The notes under the pieces are model-generated. The model worked only from the letters and a program-made list of their open reading frames with translations. It searched no databases and was not told the origin of the DNA. From positions 11,532,001 to 11,596,000 of the forward strand of contig OZ176053.1 in the NCBI GenBank assembly GCA_964247055.1: a stretch of DNA of 64,000 nt. Direction: 5' to 3'. The translations under genes were made by a program, and so were the position numbers. Positions within the stretch are counted from its first letter, which is position 1. Every line of letters begins with the position of its first letter. Below, piece after piece: positions 45,149 to 57,455 of this stretch. The stretch comes from Paragordius varius. Taxonomy: Eukaryota; Nematomorpha.

Positions 45149-48100
45149 TTAACAGTAAGCTTTGATGGTGCACCATCGTAAGCTATCCAACTTTTTATGA
45201 AATAGTTCTTTATCAATACAATCTGTTTTTAGCAGTTTGAGTTGTTGGAAATCTAGATCAATCTTTTTAGTCCAAGTTAAACGTGGGCGACCGGGCTTAT
45301 TGTTCCCGGGTGGAATGATGTCGAATGAGGTCCTGATCGGATTGTCAGGATTCATACGGTCAAGGTGACCGTAGTACCGCATTCTTTTGAATTGAATGAA
45401 TTTGTCTATAGGCTCCATTTGTATGTGATTGCGGATATCTTGGGGATTTAGGTGCGTTGACACAGGCGTAGTATGCGATTTTCCGCGCTGATAAAACGTT
45501 TCTCTTGAGTTTGTGTCAATGCCATGGTTTCTGTAGCATATGTCAAAACTGGTCTTATGCCCATTTTATAAATTAAGCCTTTTGTTTTAATAGATATGTG
45601 CTTTTGTTTAAGAATGTATTTTAGCTGATGATATTTTCCCCAGGTACGGTGTTTTCTTGCATTTATTGCGCTATTGTTTGATGAGTCTGATGTTATTTTG
45701 TCGCCAAGATAGGTAAACTCGGTTACCACTTCAAAGCTTGAGTTACTAAGGACTATGTGCTTAATTGATGGGGGCGGTGAATGCTGCACGCATGATTGGC
45801 ATTTGAAATTTATCTGTTCGGATAGTTTGCCGATAATGTTTGTACATTTTTTGTGACACCATTTTTTACATGCAGAGCAGAGAATAGAATCAAATCCAAC
45901 ATTTAATCCGCAAACTCCGCATGGGTATTTAATTTCATTGTGGGGTTCACCCGTTATCAGGATTTTACTTTTATTTTCATTTATTTTGAATCCGAATTTG
46001 GTTAGCTGTTGTTGCCATTGTATAAACATTTTCTCTAAGTCTGAAATCGAGGTTGCGGTAAGAACTATGTCATCTGCATATATACTTTCATATGGCAGAT
46101 TTAACCGAATATCGCGAGTAACAGCGTCTAATATTGTAATAAACAGCAAGGGACTTAAGGCTGAACCTTGATGGAGTCCTACTTTAATTTCAAAGGAATC
46201 TGAATCTCCCATAGGGGTTCTAACAAATGTTTTAGAATTTTGATATAGAAGCATGATAGCTTGGATTAGTTGTTCATCCACGTTATTTACTTTTAAAGCC
46301 CATGGAATTAATGATCTGGGAACTCTATCAAAAGCTTTCTCCAAATCAAGAAAAAGATGATATAGTTTTTTATTTTTTAAAAGATAGTTATCTTGTATAC
46401 GTTTTAAGACGAATATGGCGTCTGTAGTTGAGTGGCTTGGACGGAAGGCAAATTGAGAGGATGATAATGTTACCTGGTTCCTTAATTTATTTTCTAATAC
46501 AACTTCGAATATTTTTAAAGCATGTTCTAAAAGTTTAATCGATCTATAGGAAGAACATTCTAACTGACTGCCTTTATTTTTATAAATGGGGATTGTAATG
46601 CTTTCTTCCCAATCCGGCGGTATGGTTTGGTATCGAATTATAAGATTAAAAAGATTAGTGAGGTATTGTAATCCGGTTTTTCCTGATTTTTTGATTATAT
46701 CGGAAGATAGTTGGGTAGGTCCACTTGATTTATTATTTTTCATTTTTTTTAGCGCATTTTCCACATCAGCTAACGAAAATTCTAAAATCGAATGTTTATT
46801 GTTGATATTCATGGAAGGAATATGATATGGATTTGTTGTATTCAGAAGATCTTTGGTATAGTCTTCCCATATTTTTATAACCTCGGAATGATTTGTTTGA
46901 ATAATACCATTTTTATCTTTAATATATTTCGTTTTGGGAATATCTTTTTTGTTTTCATTTGATAATTTCATTCGATTAAAGATTTTGAAATTTTTTGCAT
47001 CCTTCTCTAGCGACTCTGCAATTTTTATGCTGTTTTCGTGTTTGAGTTTGGTGATTGATTTTGCAACTTCGCTACGTAATTGTAAGTATTTTTTTCGATC
47101 TTCCTCTTTATAGGTTTTTTTCCACAATCGGAAGGCTCGGTTTCGCGATTTGATTTGGGGTTTAATTTCATCACTCCACCACCAATTTGACTTCCTTTTC
47201 CTAGCGCCCTTTGTCATGCCACATATTGCCTTGGTGTTCTTGAGTAAGGAATTTTTAAAAAGATCCCAGGTTTGACCCACGTTGTTATCGGTTAAGCGAC
47301 TTTCGTTTAAATCTATATTGACAGCTTCCATAAACTTATCAGCATATATGGGTTTTTGAAGCATTTTAATGTTTGGTTTGGGTTTGTGGTGTCTTATTGG
47401 TATGGATTTGGAATTTGATCCAAATAGTAAGGTAGATACTACTAGCCTATGTTGGGTGTCAGCATTGTAACATTTTGTATCATTGCATATTTTTCTTTTC
47501 TCCTTTGGAATCAGAATATAATCAATTTGAGATTTTGCATTTCCTGAGGAATATGTATATAGCTTATGATCAGGTTTGGTAAAGTTTGTATTTAATATGC
47601 ATAGGTTGAACATTGCACAGAAATCAAGGACGGATTCTCCTTCTTTGTTTAGCAGTCCGTATCCAAAACCACCATGGATACCAGCATATTCGATTCCTTG
47701 TTTACCCACGTGTCCTTTCATGTCGCCGGCAATCATTATCAGGTCTTTATCATGAACTTTACGCATTATTTCAAAAAGTTGATCCCAGAATTTTTGTTTT
47801 AGACTGTCTGCGAGTCCTGGTTGTGGGGCATATACACATATAATATTTATTATGGAGTTACTATGTACTAATCTAATTTGGATTATACGGTCATTGTGTC
47901 TTAAAACATCGAGGATGTTGTCACAGTGCTTTTCATGTAAAAGAATTCCGACACCTCCTGTCGCCTTATTTCCTCCCTGATAAAAGCATTTATAATCACC
48001 AGCAGTGAAGTTGCCGCTTCCAGAATACCTTGTTTCTTGTAGGCAACACACATCGCCTTGTAATAGTTTAAGCTTTTCTACAATATCTATAGTTTTGTTT

Positions 48101-48174
48101 CTTAGAGATCCTACATTCCACGTCGCATATTTAAAAGTTTGTCGTTTTAAAATCATTTTAGTTGTAGTTATCAT
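45149..48174 (-). CDS. LINE endonuclease-reverse transcriptase polyprotein (one frameshift)
   Basis: The 908-residue frame (48174-45448) has an APE-type endonuclease at ~14-250 (Asn20, Glu47, Asp151, Asp218, His242). The RT at ~520-745 carries LFLDLEKAFDRVPR with Asp610, GLHQGSALSPLLF, and YADD at 699-702. A C4HC3 PHD-type finger spans 752-795 (Cys752, 755, 766, 769, His774, Cys777, 792, 795), followed by the thumb (TYLGDKI, TYATETM, ENRILRLC). The frame then breaks near 45450-45480. The C-terminal part (FKRMRYYGHLDR, PGRPRLTWTKKI) continues in another frame to 45149, in line with the family's usual end. The GDxN motif of the endonuclease reads GDMK, with Lys153 where Asn is usual. The ORF start at 48174 is chosen because it is the first Met before KYATWNVGSL. 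Confidence 0.92.
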
Positions 48175-48598
48175 TATTTTAAAAATGAGGCAAAGTTTTA
48201 CAATTTTATGCCCTTAAAATAAACCTCTTAACTCCGAGGAGGGGTAAATGCAATCCTAGCATTTAATAGGGAAATTTATTTGGCTTTCAAACCTAGGAAA
48301 TTGCCTTACAGGGCTAACGAAGTTTCCTCCCCGCATTCAGATATCGATAGTATACCATATGTTGTACCATCATTTTTGTGTCGTTGGAAGGAAGGGCTCT
48401 GGTTATAGCGCCAGTTCCCGCTTTATCGATTGTGTGACTGCAGGCATTGTGGTATTTTATAGAGCATGAGAAGCCCTTTCCCATGCTCACCACGCCCCAC
48501 ACCACATCAGACCATACGCATGCCTTTCCATGTGCCGCTCTCGTTGGTTGGATATCCAGGGTGCACCACGTGGAGGTGAGAGTCGGACTTTACACCCC
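48175..48598 (-). other. LINE 5' UTR
   Basis: It is GC-richer than its surroundings and lies inside the target site duplication. ORFs on either strand here (e.g. 48314-48505) are not independent genes. Confidence 0.75.
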
Positions 48599-48612
48599 AA
48601 TTTATAATGTAT

Positions 48613-50061
48613 ATTTTTATAAATTATTATTTAGATTGATATGGACTCCAAAAGATTTAAATGTTCCCCCCTTTTAAAATGAGCTAGTTTTCTTAAGACT
48701 TATGATAAATACAAAAATATCATTACTAATTATGCTAGATTATGACATGGAAAATTTTTAATAAAAACACTGTTTTAAATATAAATAGCAAAAGTTAGTA
48801 GACTATTTTCAAGTAGGACGCTAAATATTTTTACAACGTTTTATAAACAATTTGTTCAAATTTAGGTAGAATATTTGTAAAATTTATATTTATCTTAAAT
48901 TTCTTACCCATAATAAATAATGTAAAAGCTTCATTTATATAAAAACAAGGTTCTCATACCGTTTCCATGTTTCAAATATTGCTTAAACAACATTCTATAT
49001 ATTATGGTTTTAAACAAAATATCTAAGTTTTCAGAAAATTTAAATTATACTTTAAACTTATATAGTTTCGGCGTTTTTAGGTTAGTTTATGACTCGACTA
49101 TATTAGAATAAACCGAATTGAGTTTCGAAGCTTTTATTCATAAATAAAAATTTATAATAGATATTGTTATGCTTTTTTATTTTATAATATATTTTAATGA
49201 TTTTTTGAAATGTGGGATTCAACTATCACGAAAAACTTTTATTTAGCATAATGAGCTCGAATTTCTCTATTTTTTGTTATATATCACCACAAAAGTAGCA
49301 CTATCAAAAGTACCGGTTACATTTTTCCCATCAAAAATATATATTTCCGTTAAATTATTTTTTTGTAACATTGTGTAAAAAATAGAACTATGTAAGTATA
49401 TTCACTATTTTTTCTAGAACGTATAACGTATATTTTATTAAATTTACATATCGTAAAGTATGCATTATTTAGTTTTAACATTCAATTATATATTTAAAAC
49501 TTTACTAAAGTAGACAATAATATCTATATCTATTTTTTATTTTAAATATAGATTGCAAACAAATATTGCTTGATTTGGGAAAATTTGGTAAGCTTTTATA
49601 TCGGTGGATTGAAACATTTTATGTAGATCCAATTTTAGATGATATGGTATATATTTTTAATTATAGTCTAACTATACTCCGATATTTAGAACAGTCGTAA
49701 ATGATGACACCGGGAATGTTTATTTATCATTTATCATTCAATAGCTAATAGCCTCAGTTAGATAAATTTTGGATTGGAAAAGGTGAAATTAAAAAAAGTG
49801 CTATTGTCCGATATCAAAATCGCATTTTTTGACATTTGGTCGAATAATAATTTTTATACTAGAGGACGCGTAAGCCAAATATTTATTGCAAATATGATCT
49901 CAACAAATATTTTTTAACAGTGTATTTGAAAGGTAGTTGAAAGGGTCATTGTTTTAGTATAAAATTGCTCAAAAGATTATAATTTATTTATTGCTAAATA
50001 ATATGGATGTACACATACTTTCCGTTATAAAATAATTTATGCATAAAATTTAATATCAAAT
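48613..50061. other. Intergenic, nothing recognised
   Basis: AT-rich; no gene or element end seen. Confidence 0.5.
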
Positions 50062-50174
50062 GTTTCAATTTTTTGAATCAGAAAGCTTTTATACCCATAA
50101 GCCGGAAAACTTAAGTTGCGCCAATTTAATTAAAATTTTCGGGTATAAAAACTTCCTAATCAAACAATTGAGGC
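50062..50174. mobile_element. Short MITE ('GCCTCA' family), copy 1
   Basis: About 113 bp. The core 'aacttaagttgcgcc' follows 'agccgga'. The right end is 'aatcaaacaattgaggc'. The left end 'tttcaattttttgaatca' is a diverged inverted match. Confidence 0.65.
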
Positions 50175-50309
50175 AGAAAAGTATAGTATACGACTAACGG
50201 ACCAAGTTTGGAATTAAAATCTGGGTTTTTATTCTTTCCCTTTATATTTCGCCTTCTGTGCCGAAAATTTTATCTAATAAAAGTTTATGCAGATATAATG
50301 GGTCGCGCT

Positions 50310-50331
50310 TATATATATATATATATATATA
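50310..50331. repeat. (TA)n microsatellite
   Basis: About 22 bp of TA. Confidence 0.9.
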
Positions 50332-50397
50332 AATAATTAAATTAAATAATTAATTTGTAAATTGGAAACCAAATGCTTAGCATTTTTACTATTTTCC

Positions 50398-52132
50398 CTG
50401 CTTAGTGTGACAATGTTTTTATGTATTTCATGAGCTTCCCTTACGAGATGCTTAAAGGTATGTGGTTTTTTAATGTTGTATTGAATATGCTTTTACCGGT
50501 ATATATAGTTTAGGCTCGAGTTTGCCTTATTGCTACTTTTGTAGCAAAGATATTTGTGTAATTCAGTATCTATCACTGACCTGTATAGGCCAATCACATT
50601 TATTTCAAGACAAATCGTTTGGTATACTCCGGGTTAACTGTCGCAGGTAACTACATTTTTAATGGTTTAGAAATCTCTAAGTTTGGTTTGAGGTTTGTAA
50701 ATGGTGCGTATGCTGAACTTCCTTAGAATATGACCTTTTTGGTTATAGAACACATATGAGTAGGAGACTGCTCTTAAAGTGAGGGTTTCGAAATTGGATG
50801 TATTCTTTGTTTTCCATCCATCCAAACGTTTCAAGCCCAGGGTTTCCAAGGTTACCATGCACCAACTCCATAAACAATATTTTTAAAAAAACTTGTTTGT
50901 GTCCAATTCAAACTACCCTAACTTCCTCGTGGTAATGTTCAGAAATTAATACACTGTGTAAACGGACAAGGTCGATTTAAAAAATAGTAGTCTTTCGAGA
51001 CATTCTCTAGCTTGGTGCAGCAAATAAGTTATTATCGTCTCTGATCTAAGAGGGTGATTTAAATGATATAATCCGTTCTCAACTACAACTCAATTATAAA
51101 CGACGTTCTTTGCATTTGTGTGATAAATCATTTGCATTTAATTTAATTATTGTTGACTATAACCATGTTTGATGAATTTTTAGAGTCTTTGCTTTGGATT
51201 TTATACCGCTAATCGATATGTTATAGGGTTAGTATAAGGGCTTGAATATTATAAGCGATTCTGTGATTTGCGAGAGTGGGTAGTATGGGATTTAGGACTT
51301 TGGGTAAGTTTTACGTCTGAAAGAGAATATAAGTATTGGAATCCATTAAGAATAAGGCTAATTGTTGGTATTAGTTAATGAACAAGAATGGTTATCGTCA
51401 ACAACAATTTAATTAAGTCCTCAAAATTTATCACACAAATACAAAAAAATCGTTTATTTATCGTTTAATAAATGAATATTATATGCCATCATAAATCAAC
51501 TTCTTTAATCAAAGACGATGGTATATTATTGCAATACAATTTCTCAAATTGACCTCATCCGTTTGACTTACACTGTGTGTAAGTGTCTGAACATCACCAC
51601 CCGGATGTGAATGTAATTCGAATCGAATACGAGCAAGATTTTGAGAATATTTTTCAGAGAGTTGGTGCATGTTAATTCGGAAAGGGAGGGTACCTGAGAC
51701 GTTTGGATGGATGAAACACAAAAAACAAATCAAGTTTTGCAACCCCCACTGAAACAACAGTATTACTCAAAGAAATCCTGCAACCAAAAAGGTCATATTC
51801 GAAAAAAGTTCAATATACCACTATTTACAAACTTTAATCCAAACTTATTGATTTTTAAACAACCACTAAGAATGCAGTTAACAGCGAGGGTCATTCCCGA
51901 ATATATAAAGCCATTGGCTCTTGTAACGAATGTGATTGGCAAATCCGGACGATTGATATGGACGAGATTACCTGAAAATCTTTCCTGCATAAAAGCCAAG
52001 AAGGCAAACTAGGGCCTAGCTAAAAACACGGGTGACACCATAGTCAATACTCCTATATTGGCTTAAAAACCTTATACCTACTAGCGTCAAGGAAGGGATT
52101 GGATAACATAAAAACAGTACCACTCTAAACAG
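50398..52132. mobile_element. 1.7-kb palindromic (foldback) element
   Basis: Arms of ~770 bp, inverted about ~51265. Matched pairs are 'ctgcttagtgtgacaatgtt' / (other strand) 'ctgtttagagtggtactgtt', 'ggccaatcacatt' / 'aatgtgattggc', 'aatatgacctttttggtt' / 'aaccaaaaaggtcatatt', 'catccatccaaacgt' / 'acgtttggatggatg', and 'tttgtgtgataaat' / 'atttatcacacaaa'. It is GC-richer than its flanks. ORFs at 51509-51757, 51707-52012 and 51793-51999 overlap on both strands of one arm and are repeat shadows. No transposase is seen. Confidence 0.85.
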
Positions 52133-52921
52133 ATTTGTTTAATTTATAAACAAAACTGAGTAATTATTAATTGTTTATATTAAATTTTACTGATAAAAAA
52201 CCTTACTATACAAAAACGATCCTTATAATACATAACTTTAAACTCAAATTTTTTTTCAGTGCATCAAATAAAATATATGTTTAAATTAATTTTACTTATC
52301 TAAATATTAAATAGCCAAATATGAAATTGTATGAATGATTTTATTAACCCTATTTATCGGATAAATATATTTATATATATATATATATATAGAGTAATTA
52401 ATTGTACGATAGTAACCATAATAAAATATTTTTCCGCTACAGTATAAATCATGCAATTTGAATTCTAGCTTTTATTCTTATAAGCATCAAAATTTTTCAA
52501 AAATATAAATCTTTCCTAAATCATTTTTGTGTTTGAAAACATATTTGTAGTAAATAAAACTGGGCTGACTCGTCTCCAATTTCAATGATCTATTTTCGAC
52601 CCAATTTAAAAAATCGGTTAATAAACTTTTTTGTAAAATATGATAGCAAATTAACATTTATTAAGTTAACATTTTTTTCAGAAAGTCTTTGAATAACATA
52701 CAAAAATAAAATGTAATATATATTGAAATTACCTTTGACTTTAATTACTATCAAAATATGTGATTATGCGGTAAAAAAATTATTTTTTATAAACTCTCAC
52801 CCCAAAAAATAAACAAAATTGTATGATTATATTTTTTGGTAATTTGCATAGTAGCGAAACTAGCCGATAAATCTACACCCTTCATTTCATATAATATGAT
52901 ATTGAGCATAAACCCTGTATC
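52133..52921. other. Intergenic with a TA run
   Basis: AT-rich, with TA at about 52368-52391. No gene seen. Confidence 0.55.
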
Positions 52922-53052
52922 ACCTCAGTTTTTTGATTTGAACAATTTTCAGTGTAGTACCCAAAAGCCGGGATCAAAAACTTAAGTTGCGCCAAAATAT
53001 TCAATCATAATTTTAAGTGTATAAAAAATTGGCTAAATCAAACAACTGAGGC
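52922..53052. mobile_element. Short MITE ('GCCTCA' family), copy 2
   Basis: 131 bp. TIRs 'cctcagttttttgatttga' and (other strand) 'gcctcagttgtttgattt'. The core 'agccgggatcaaaaacttaa' is followed by 'gttgcgcc'. Confidence 0.85.
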
Positions 53053-53580
53053 ATATATGACGTTGAATTTATTAGTAATTATTTTTTATTACAGATATAA
53101 AAGTTTTAAATATAATGGGCTAATTCCGCTATAGTAATAACCCTTAAAACTTTTTTTATATAGAGTGAAAAAATTATTTTTAAATGTGAACGTTTGGTTT
53201 AATTATATGGTAGAGTTTTTGAAAAATAATTCTTTTGACCGTATAAATCACAAATATTGGTAATAAAGACAATATATCGTTTTTGGGTTCATCTTCAATA
53301 TTTTACCTATCCATAATAAATATATGCCTTTATTATCAATTAAAACAAAAATTTTTATTATTGATTTTGATGTGTTACCAAAAAATGCGATTTTATTGAT
53401 TCCGGGCAGTAGTAGAGTAGGAATATGGTTTTTTTCTAATGATTTAACCGACATAAATTATGTGGATATTAACTGAGGTTTTAACTAATGGATTATGAAT
53501 GATAAAAAACATTCGCTTATGGATAACCCTATTTGCGGTACAATTCAATTCGGAAAATCACGCTTAATATGAGGAAAAAG
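53053..53580. other. Intergenic, nothing recognised
   Basis: AT-rich flank leading into the tandem array. Confidence 0.5.
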
Positions 53581-54915
53581 TACATTATAATATTATTTTA
53601 GATCATTTTGCATATGAATATCAGAATATTTTTGAAGGAAATTTCAATTAATAAGTCTTAAAACGAAAATATCGGAATAAGAAGGTACATTATCATATTA
53701 TTTTAGATCATATTGCATAGGAATATCAGAATATTTTTGGAAGGAAATTTGAATTAATAAGTCTCAAAACGAAATCATCGGAATAAGAAGGTACATTATA
53801 ATATTATTTTAGATCATTTTGCATAGGAATATCAGAATATTTTTGGAAGGAAATTTGAATTAATAAGTCTCAAAACAAAACGGAATAAGTAGGTACATTA
53901 TAATATTATTTTAGATCATTTTGCATAGGAATATCAGAATATTTTTGGAAGGAAATTTTAATAAGTCTCAAAACGAAATCATCGGAATAAGAAGGTACAT
54001 TATAATATTATTTTAGATCATTTTGCATAGGAATATCAGAATATTTTTGGAAGGAAATTTGAATTAATAAGTCTCAAAACAAAATTATCGGAAAAGAAGG
54101 TACATTATAATATTATATTAGATCATTTTGCATAGGAATATCAGAATATTTTTGGAAGGAAATTTAAGTCTCAAAACGAAATCATCGGAATAAGAAGGTA
54201 CATTATAATATTTTTTTAGATCATTTTGCATCTGAATATCAGATTTGGAAGGAAATTTGAATTAATAAGTCTCAAAACAAAATCATCGGAATAAGAAGGT
54301 ACATTATAATATTATTTTAGATCATTTTGCATAGGAATATCAGAATATTTTTGGAAGGAAATTTGAATTAATAAGTATCAAAACGAAATCATCGGAATAA
54401 GAAGGTACATTATAATATTATTTTAGATCATTTTGCATAGGAATATCAGAATATTTTTAAAAGGAAATTTGAATTAACAAGTCTCAAAACAAAATTATCG
54501 GAATAAGAAGGTACATTATAATATTATTTTAGATCATTTTGCATAGGAATATCAGAATATTTTTGGAAGGAAATTTAAATTAATAAGCCTTAAAACAAAA
54601 TTATCGGAATAAGAAGGTACATTATAATATTATTTTAGATCATTTTGCATAGGAATATCAGAATATTTTTGGAAGGAAATTTGAATTAATAAGTCTCAAA
54701 CGAAATTATCGCAATAAGAAGGTACATTACAATATTATTTTAGATCATTTTGCATAGGAATATCAGAATATTTTTGGAAGGAAATTTCAATCAATATGTC
54801 CGAAAACGAAATATTAATCGGAAAGAAGGTACAATATAATATTATTATAGTGAATTTAAGAATATTTTTGAAGCAATTTCAATTAATAAATCTGATACCG
54901 AAATTATAATCGGAC
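53581..54915 (+). repeat. Minisatellite/satellite array, ~105-bp unit, 13 units
   Basis: Units start at 53581, 53686, 53792, 53894, 53996, 54101, 54199, 54300, 54406, 54512, 54618, 54723 and 54830, giving spacings of 98-107 with most at 102-106. The unit reads 'tacattataatattatttta', 'gatcattttgcataggaata', 'tcagaatatttttggaagga', 'aatttgaattaataagtctc', 'aaaacgaaatcatcggaata', 'agaagg'. Central units are nearly identical. The first and last diverge, as expected for homogenisation by unequal exchange. There is no spacer structure and no ORF. Confidence 0.95.
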
Positions 54916-56236
54916 ACAATTGAATATATTTTAGAATTTGAAACGAATTGATTTTTTTAATGGATATCTCTGAATATATTCGATAAGTAAATATTATAAT
55001 ATTATTTAAGAAATTTGGAATGCTAAAGAGATTATGAAAAATTCAAAAGTAAAGATTTTACCAACAATAATTTGAAAACAGACTATCAATTCAATTGATA
55101 ATGTAAAAGATAATTTTAATTTTAGGGTCTTCCATTGAATGATAATTCATGATGAATTATACATTTCTCCTCTTAACTTGTGGATATCTCGGTTGCCGAC
55201 GCTATGTTAGTTAATCATATATCATTCGATAGTTATAAGCCTCCTCCAACGATAAATACGGTTAAATTATTAGATAAAAATATATTTCAAATCTAAAAAA
55301 CGTATTATTTCTCACTCACTACGTCAAAAAAAGTGACAATGACAATAGCACGGGGTGCACCCCTTCGTACAATTGGTGAACCAATTGTCAGAGTACCGTG
55401 AGCTATATAAGTATTGGGAAAATATCTTATAAAACTTTTTTTAGTAAAATTTTATGATTGCAAATGTTTGTATTTAATGTAAGTTAGTGTTATTAAATTT
55501 GCTTATTAGAAAAAAAAGCAATTAAATAAAATACCGTACATAACCTGCGCTTTAAGGTTATTGTTTGAATCTTGGAACAGAAGTTTGATATTAATTGAGT
55601 TGTTAATAAGCGACAATAGTTTTAATTAAATGAAACGTTAACGACAAAAAATAATAATTTAACCGAGCAGACGATAACCCAAATAAAATATATAAGAATA
55701 TATGGTTAAAAGATTATTAAATGTATAATTAAGTATAAAAAGGTACATATCTTTGATTTTCCTGTGGCATAGGTACTGTTCCCCTAAACAACTGAAGTTT
55801 TACGGGTGACTCAACTTTTATTATAAAAGGATTCATTTACAAGTACCGTAAAACTTCATCAGGATAATAAGCCTTGATTGCACTGTTTACAAATGAAGAA
55901 TCATCCATATTCCTAAAGTATAAATATATAAAATGTATTTGATGGCTTTAATGTGTTCTTCTCATATAAAAGGCAGACGATTTCGACCTAATCGCGAAAG
56001 GTCATAAATAATGTAAAATATTCAGTCAAAAAAAGTATTGCAATAGAAAATTCATTACCTTAAATGATATTATGATAAAGATATTGTTCGAACATAATAT
56101 ATATTAATTAATAATTCATAAATTCCCAGACAAAATACGAAAAGTTACTTTGCAAAATTTAGAGTTTTAGCCTACAGATCCTAAATCTCGTTTGTATGCT
56201 TTATATAAAAATATTATTGGGTAATTTTCATCATTA
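54916..56236. other. Intergenic with small hairpins
   Basis: 'acaattggtgaaccaattgt' at ~55369-55388 is a perfect 9-bp stem with a 2-base loop. 'tgaagttttacgg' (55793-55805) pairs with 'ccgtaaaacttca' (55846-55858). No gene seen. Confidence 0.55.
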
Positions 56237-56415
56237 TATCAGTATTCTAATGGTGCTTTTAATTTTGTATTTACTAATTAAAATTATTTCCACTTTTATG
56301 GTAAAAACTTCATAATCGAGTTTCAATTTATCTTTGACTTCTATAAAGGTGGAAAAAAATTTACTAAAATGTATGGTGAGTTTTAAATCAAAAGCACCAT
56401 AAAAATCCTGATACA
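56237..56415. mobile_element. Hairpin MITE, ~180 bp
   Basis: The left end 'tcagtattctaatggtgctt' and right end (other strand) 'tcaggatttttatggtgctt' are inverted. Further pairing runs inward ('tttccacttttat' / 'ataaaggtggaaa'). The short ORF across it is an artefact. Confidence 0.65.
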
Positions 56416-56524
56416 CTTTTTATCCGAATAAATATTTTGTCAGGATTCGTGTACATTCTTAATATTGTACTGCAATATAAAAAAAAATCTTTTTTGCGAT
56501 TTAATCGTAAAATAGGCTTCCCAC

Positions 56525-56643
56525 GCCTCAATTGATTGATTTAGAATTTTATATTCGAAATATATAATTAATGATTTGGCGCAACTTAAGTTCTTGATTC
56601 CGGCTTTTGTTTATAAAAGTTTGCTAGATCAAAAAACTGAGGC
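56525..56643. mobile_element. Short MITE ('GCCTCA' family), copy 3
   Basis: 119 bp. TIRs 'gcctcaattgattgatttag' and (other strand) 'gcctcagttttttgatctag'. The core 'ggcgcaacttaagttcttga', then 'ttccggct', is in the opposite orientation to copies 1 and 2. Confidence 0.85.
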
Positions 56644-57455
56644 GATGGGAAGTTTTATTTTTTATAGTTAAATTATATATATTTAGAGTTATATTGAATT
56701 TTAACATTTTCCTGTAATGCAATTTCGTAATATTTTTATATAAAGCATAACTCATTTGACGCGATGAGAGGCATAGATTATGTGAAATTAATTTTTTTAT
56801 TGTAAAGTTGTGAATATTACAACACCAGAGTACAATTTTAAGGCTTTAATTTGGTTTAAAAACCTTCTAATATAATATATTTAATACATATTTTATGACA
56901 TTTGATACATTTAACAAATATAATTTGATTGGTGATTAATCCATTTAAATCATTTTTATTTGACCGAATGTCGAAGAAATATACAACTAAGAAATTTTAT
57001 TCTAAGGACCTTAAGTAATAAAATAGAATCCCCATTTTTTAGCACAACAAAAAACTGCTACAATATTAAAGAAAAGATGCCAAATATAAATGTATAATAT
57101 AGAAAAAATATAAAATCTACAAAACCTACTGTTGATATCATATTACGCTAAATATGAATCATATTTGATAGTTATTGGTAAATGATTTTCAAGAATTTAA
57201 AAACGGATAAAAATATATTCATTTTTATACAATTAAAGAGTTAATTGCATTTTTTGGAAAGATAGAATAAAACCTGACAATTAAAGATAATGCAGCAGAT
57301 AATTCATTCATTAAATGTTTAAAAAATCGTATTTAGCGTAAAATTTTAATCACACATTACTGTGTAGTCAAGGAACCCAAACTTTGGATTTGCATCATAT
57401 CAAAAGTAGCGAATATTTAAATCTTTTATATATATTTTTGTCCATTTAAAATCAC
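56644..57455. other. Intergenic, nothing recognised
   Basis: AT-rich flank of the foldback element; no gene seen. Confidence 0.5.

Larger units (their letters stand above)
45135..48598 (-). mobile_element. Nearly whole RTE-like LINE with target site duplication
   Basis: The 14-bp direct repeat 'aatttataatgtat' lies at 45121-45134 and 48599-48612, exactly flanking the element. On the - strand it begins 'ggggtgtaaagtccgactct', has a GC-richer 5' UTR of ~420 bp, one long ORF, and a short (ACA)n tail directly after the stop, as in RTE-type LINEs. It is 3464 bp. The matching duplication and the single frame break suggest a recent insertion. Confidence 0.93.

Noticed and set aside
48314-48505. 63-residue - strand ORF next to the LINE
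   Set aside because: It lies in the LINE 5' UTR inside the target site duplication.
50667-52012. Overlapping ORFs on both strands of the 50.4-52.1 kb palindrome
   Set aside because: Both arms show open frames on opposite strands only because they are inverted copies; no domain recognised.
53581-54915. CRISPR-like array
   Set aside because: Units are head-to-tail without variable spacers, ~105 bp long, in a eukaryotic genome; it is a minisatellite.
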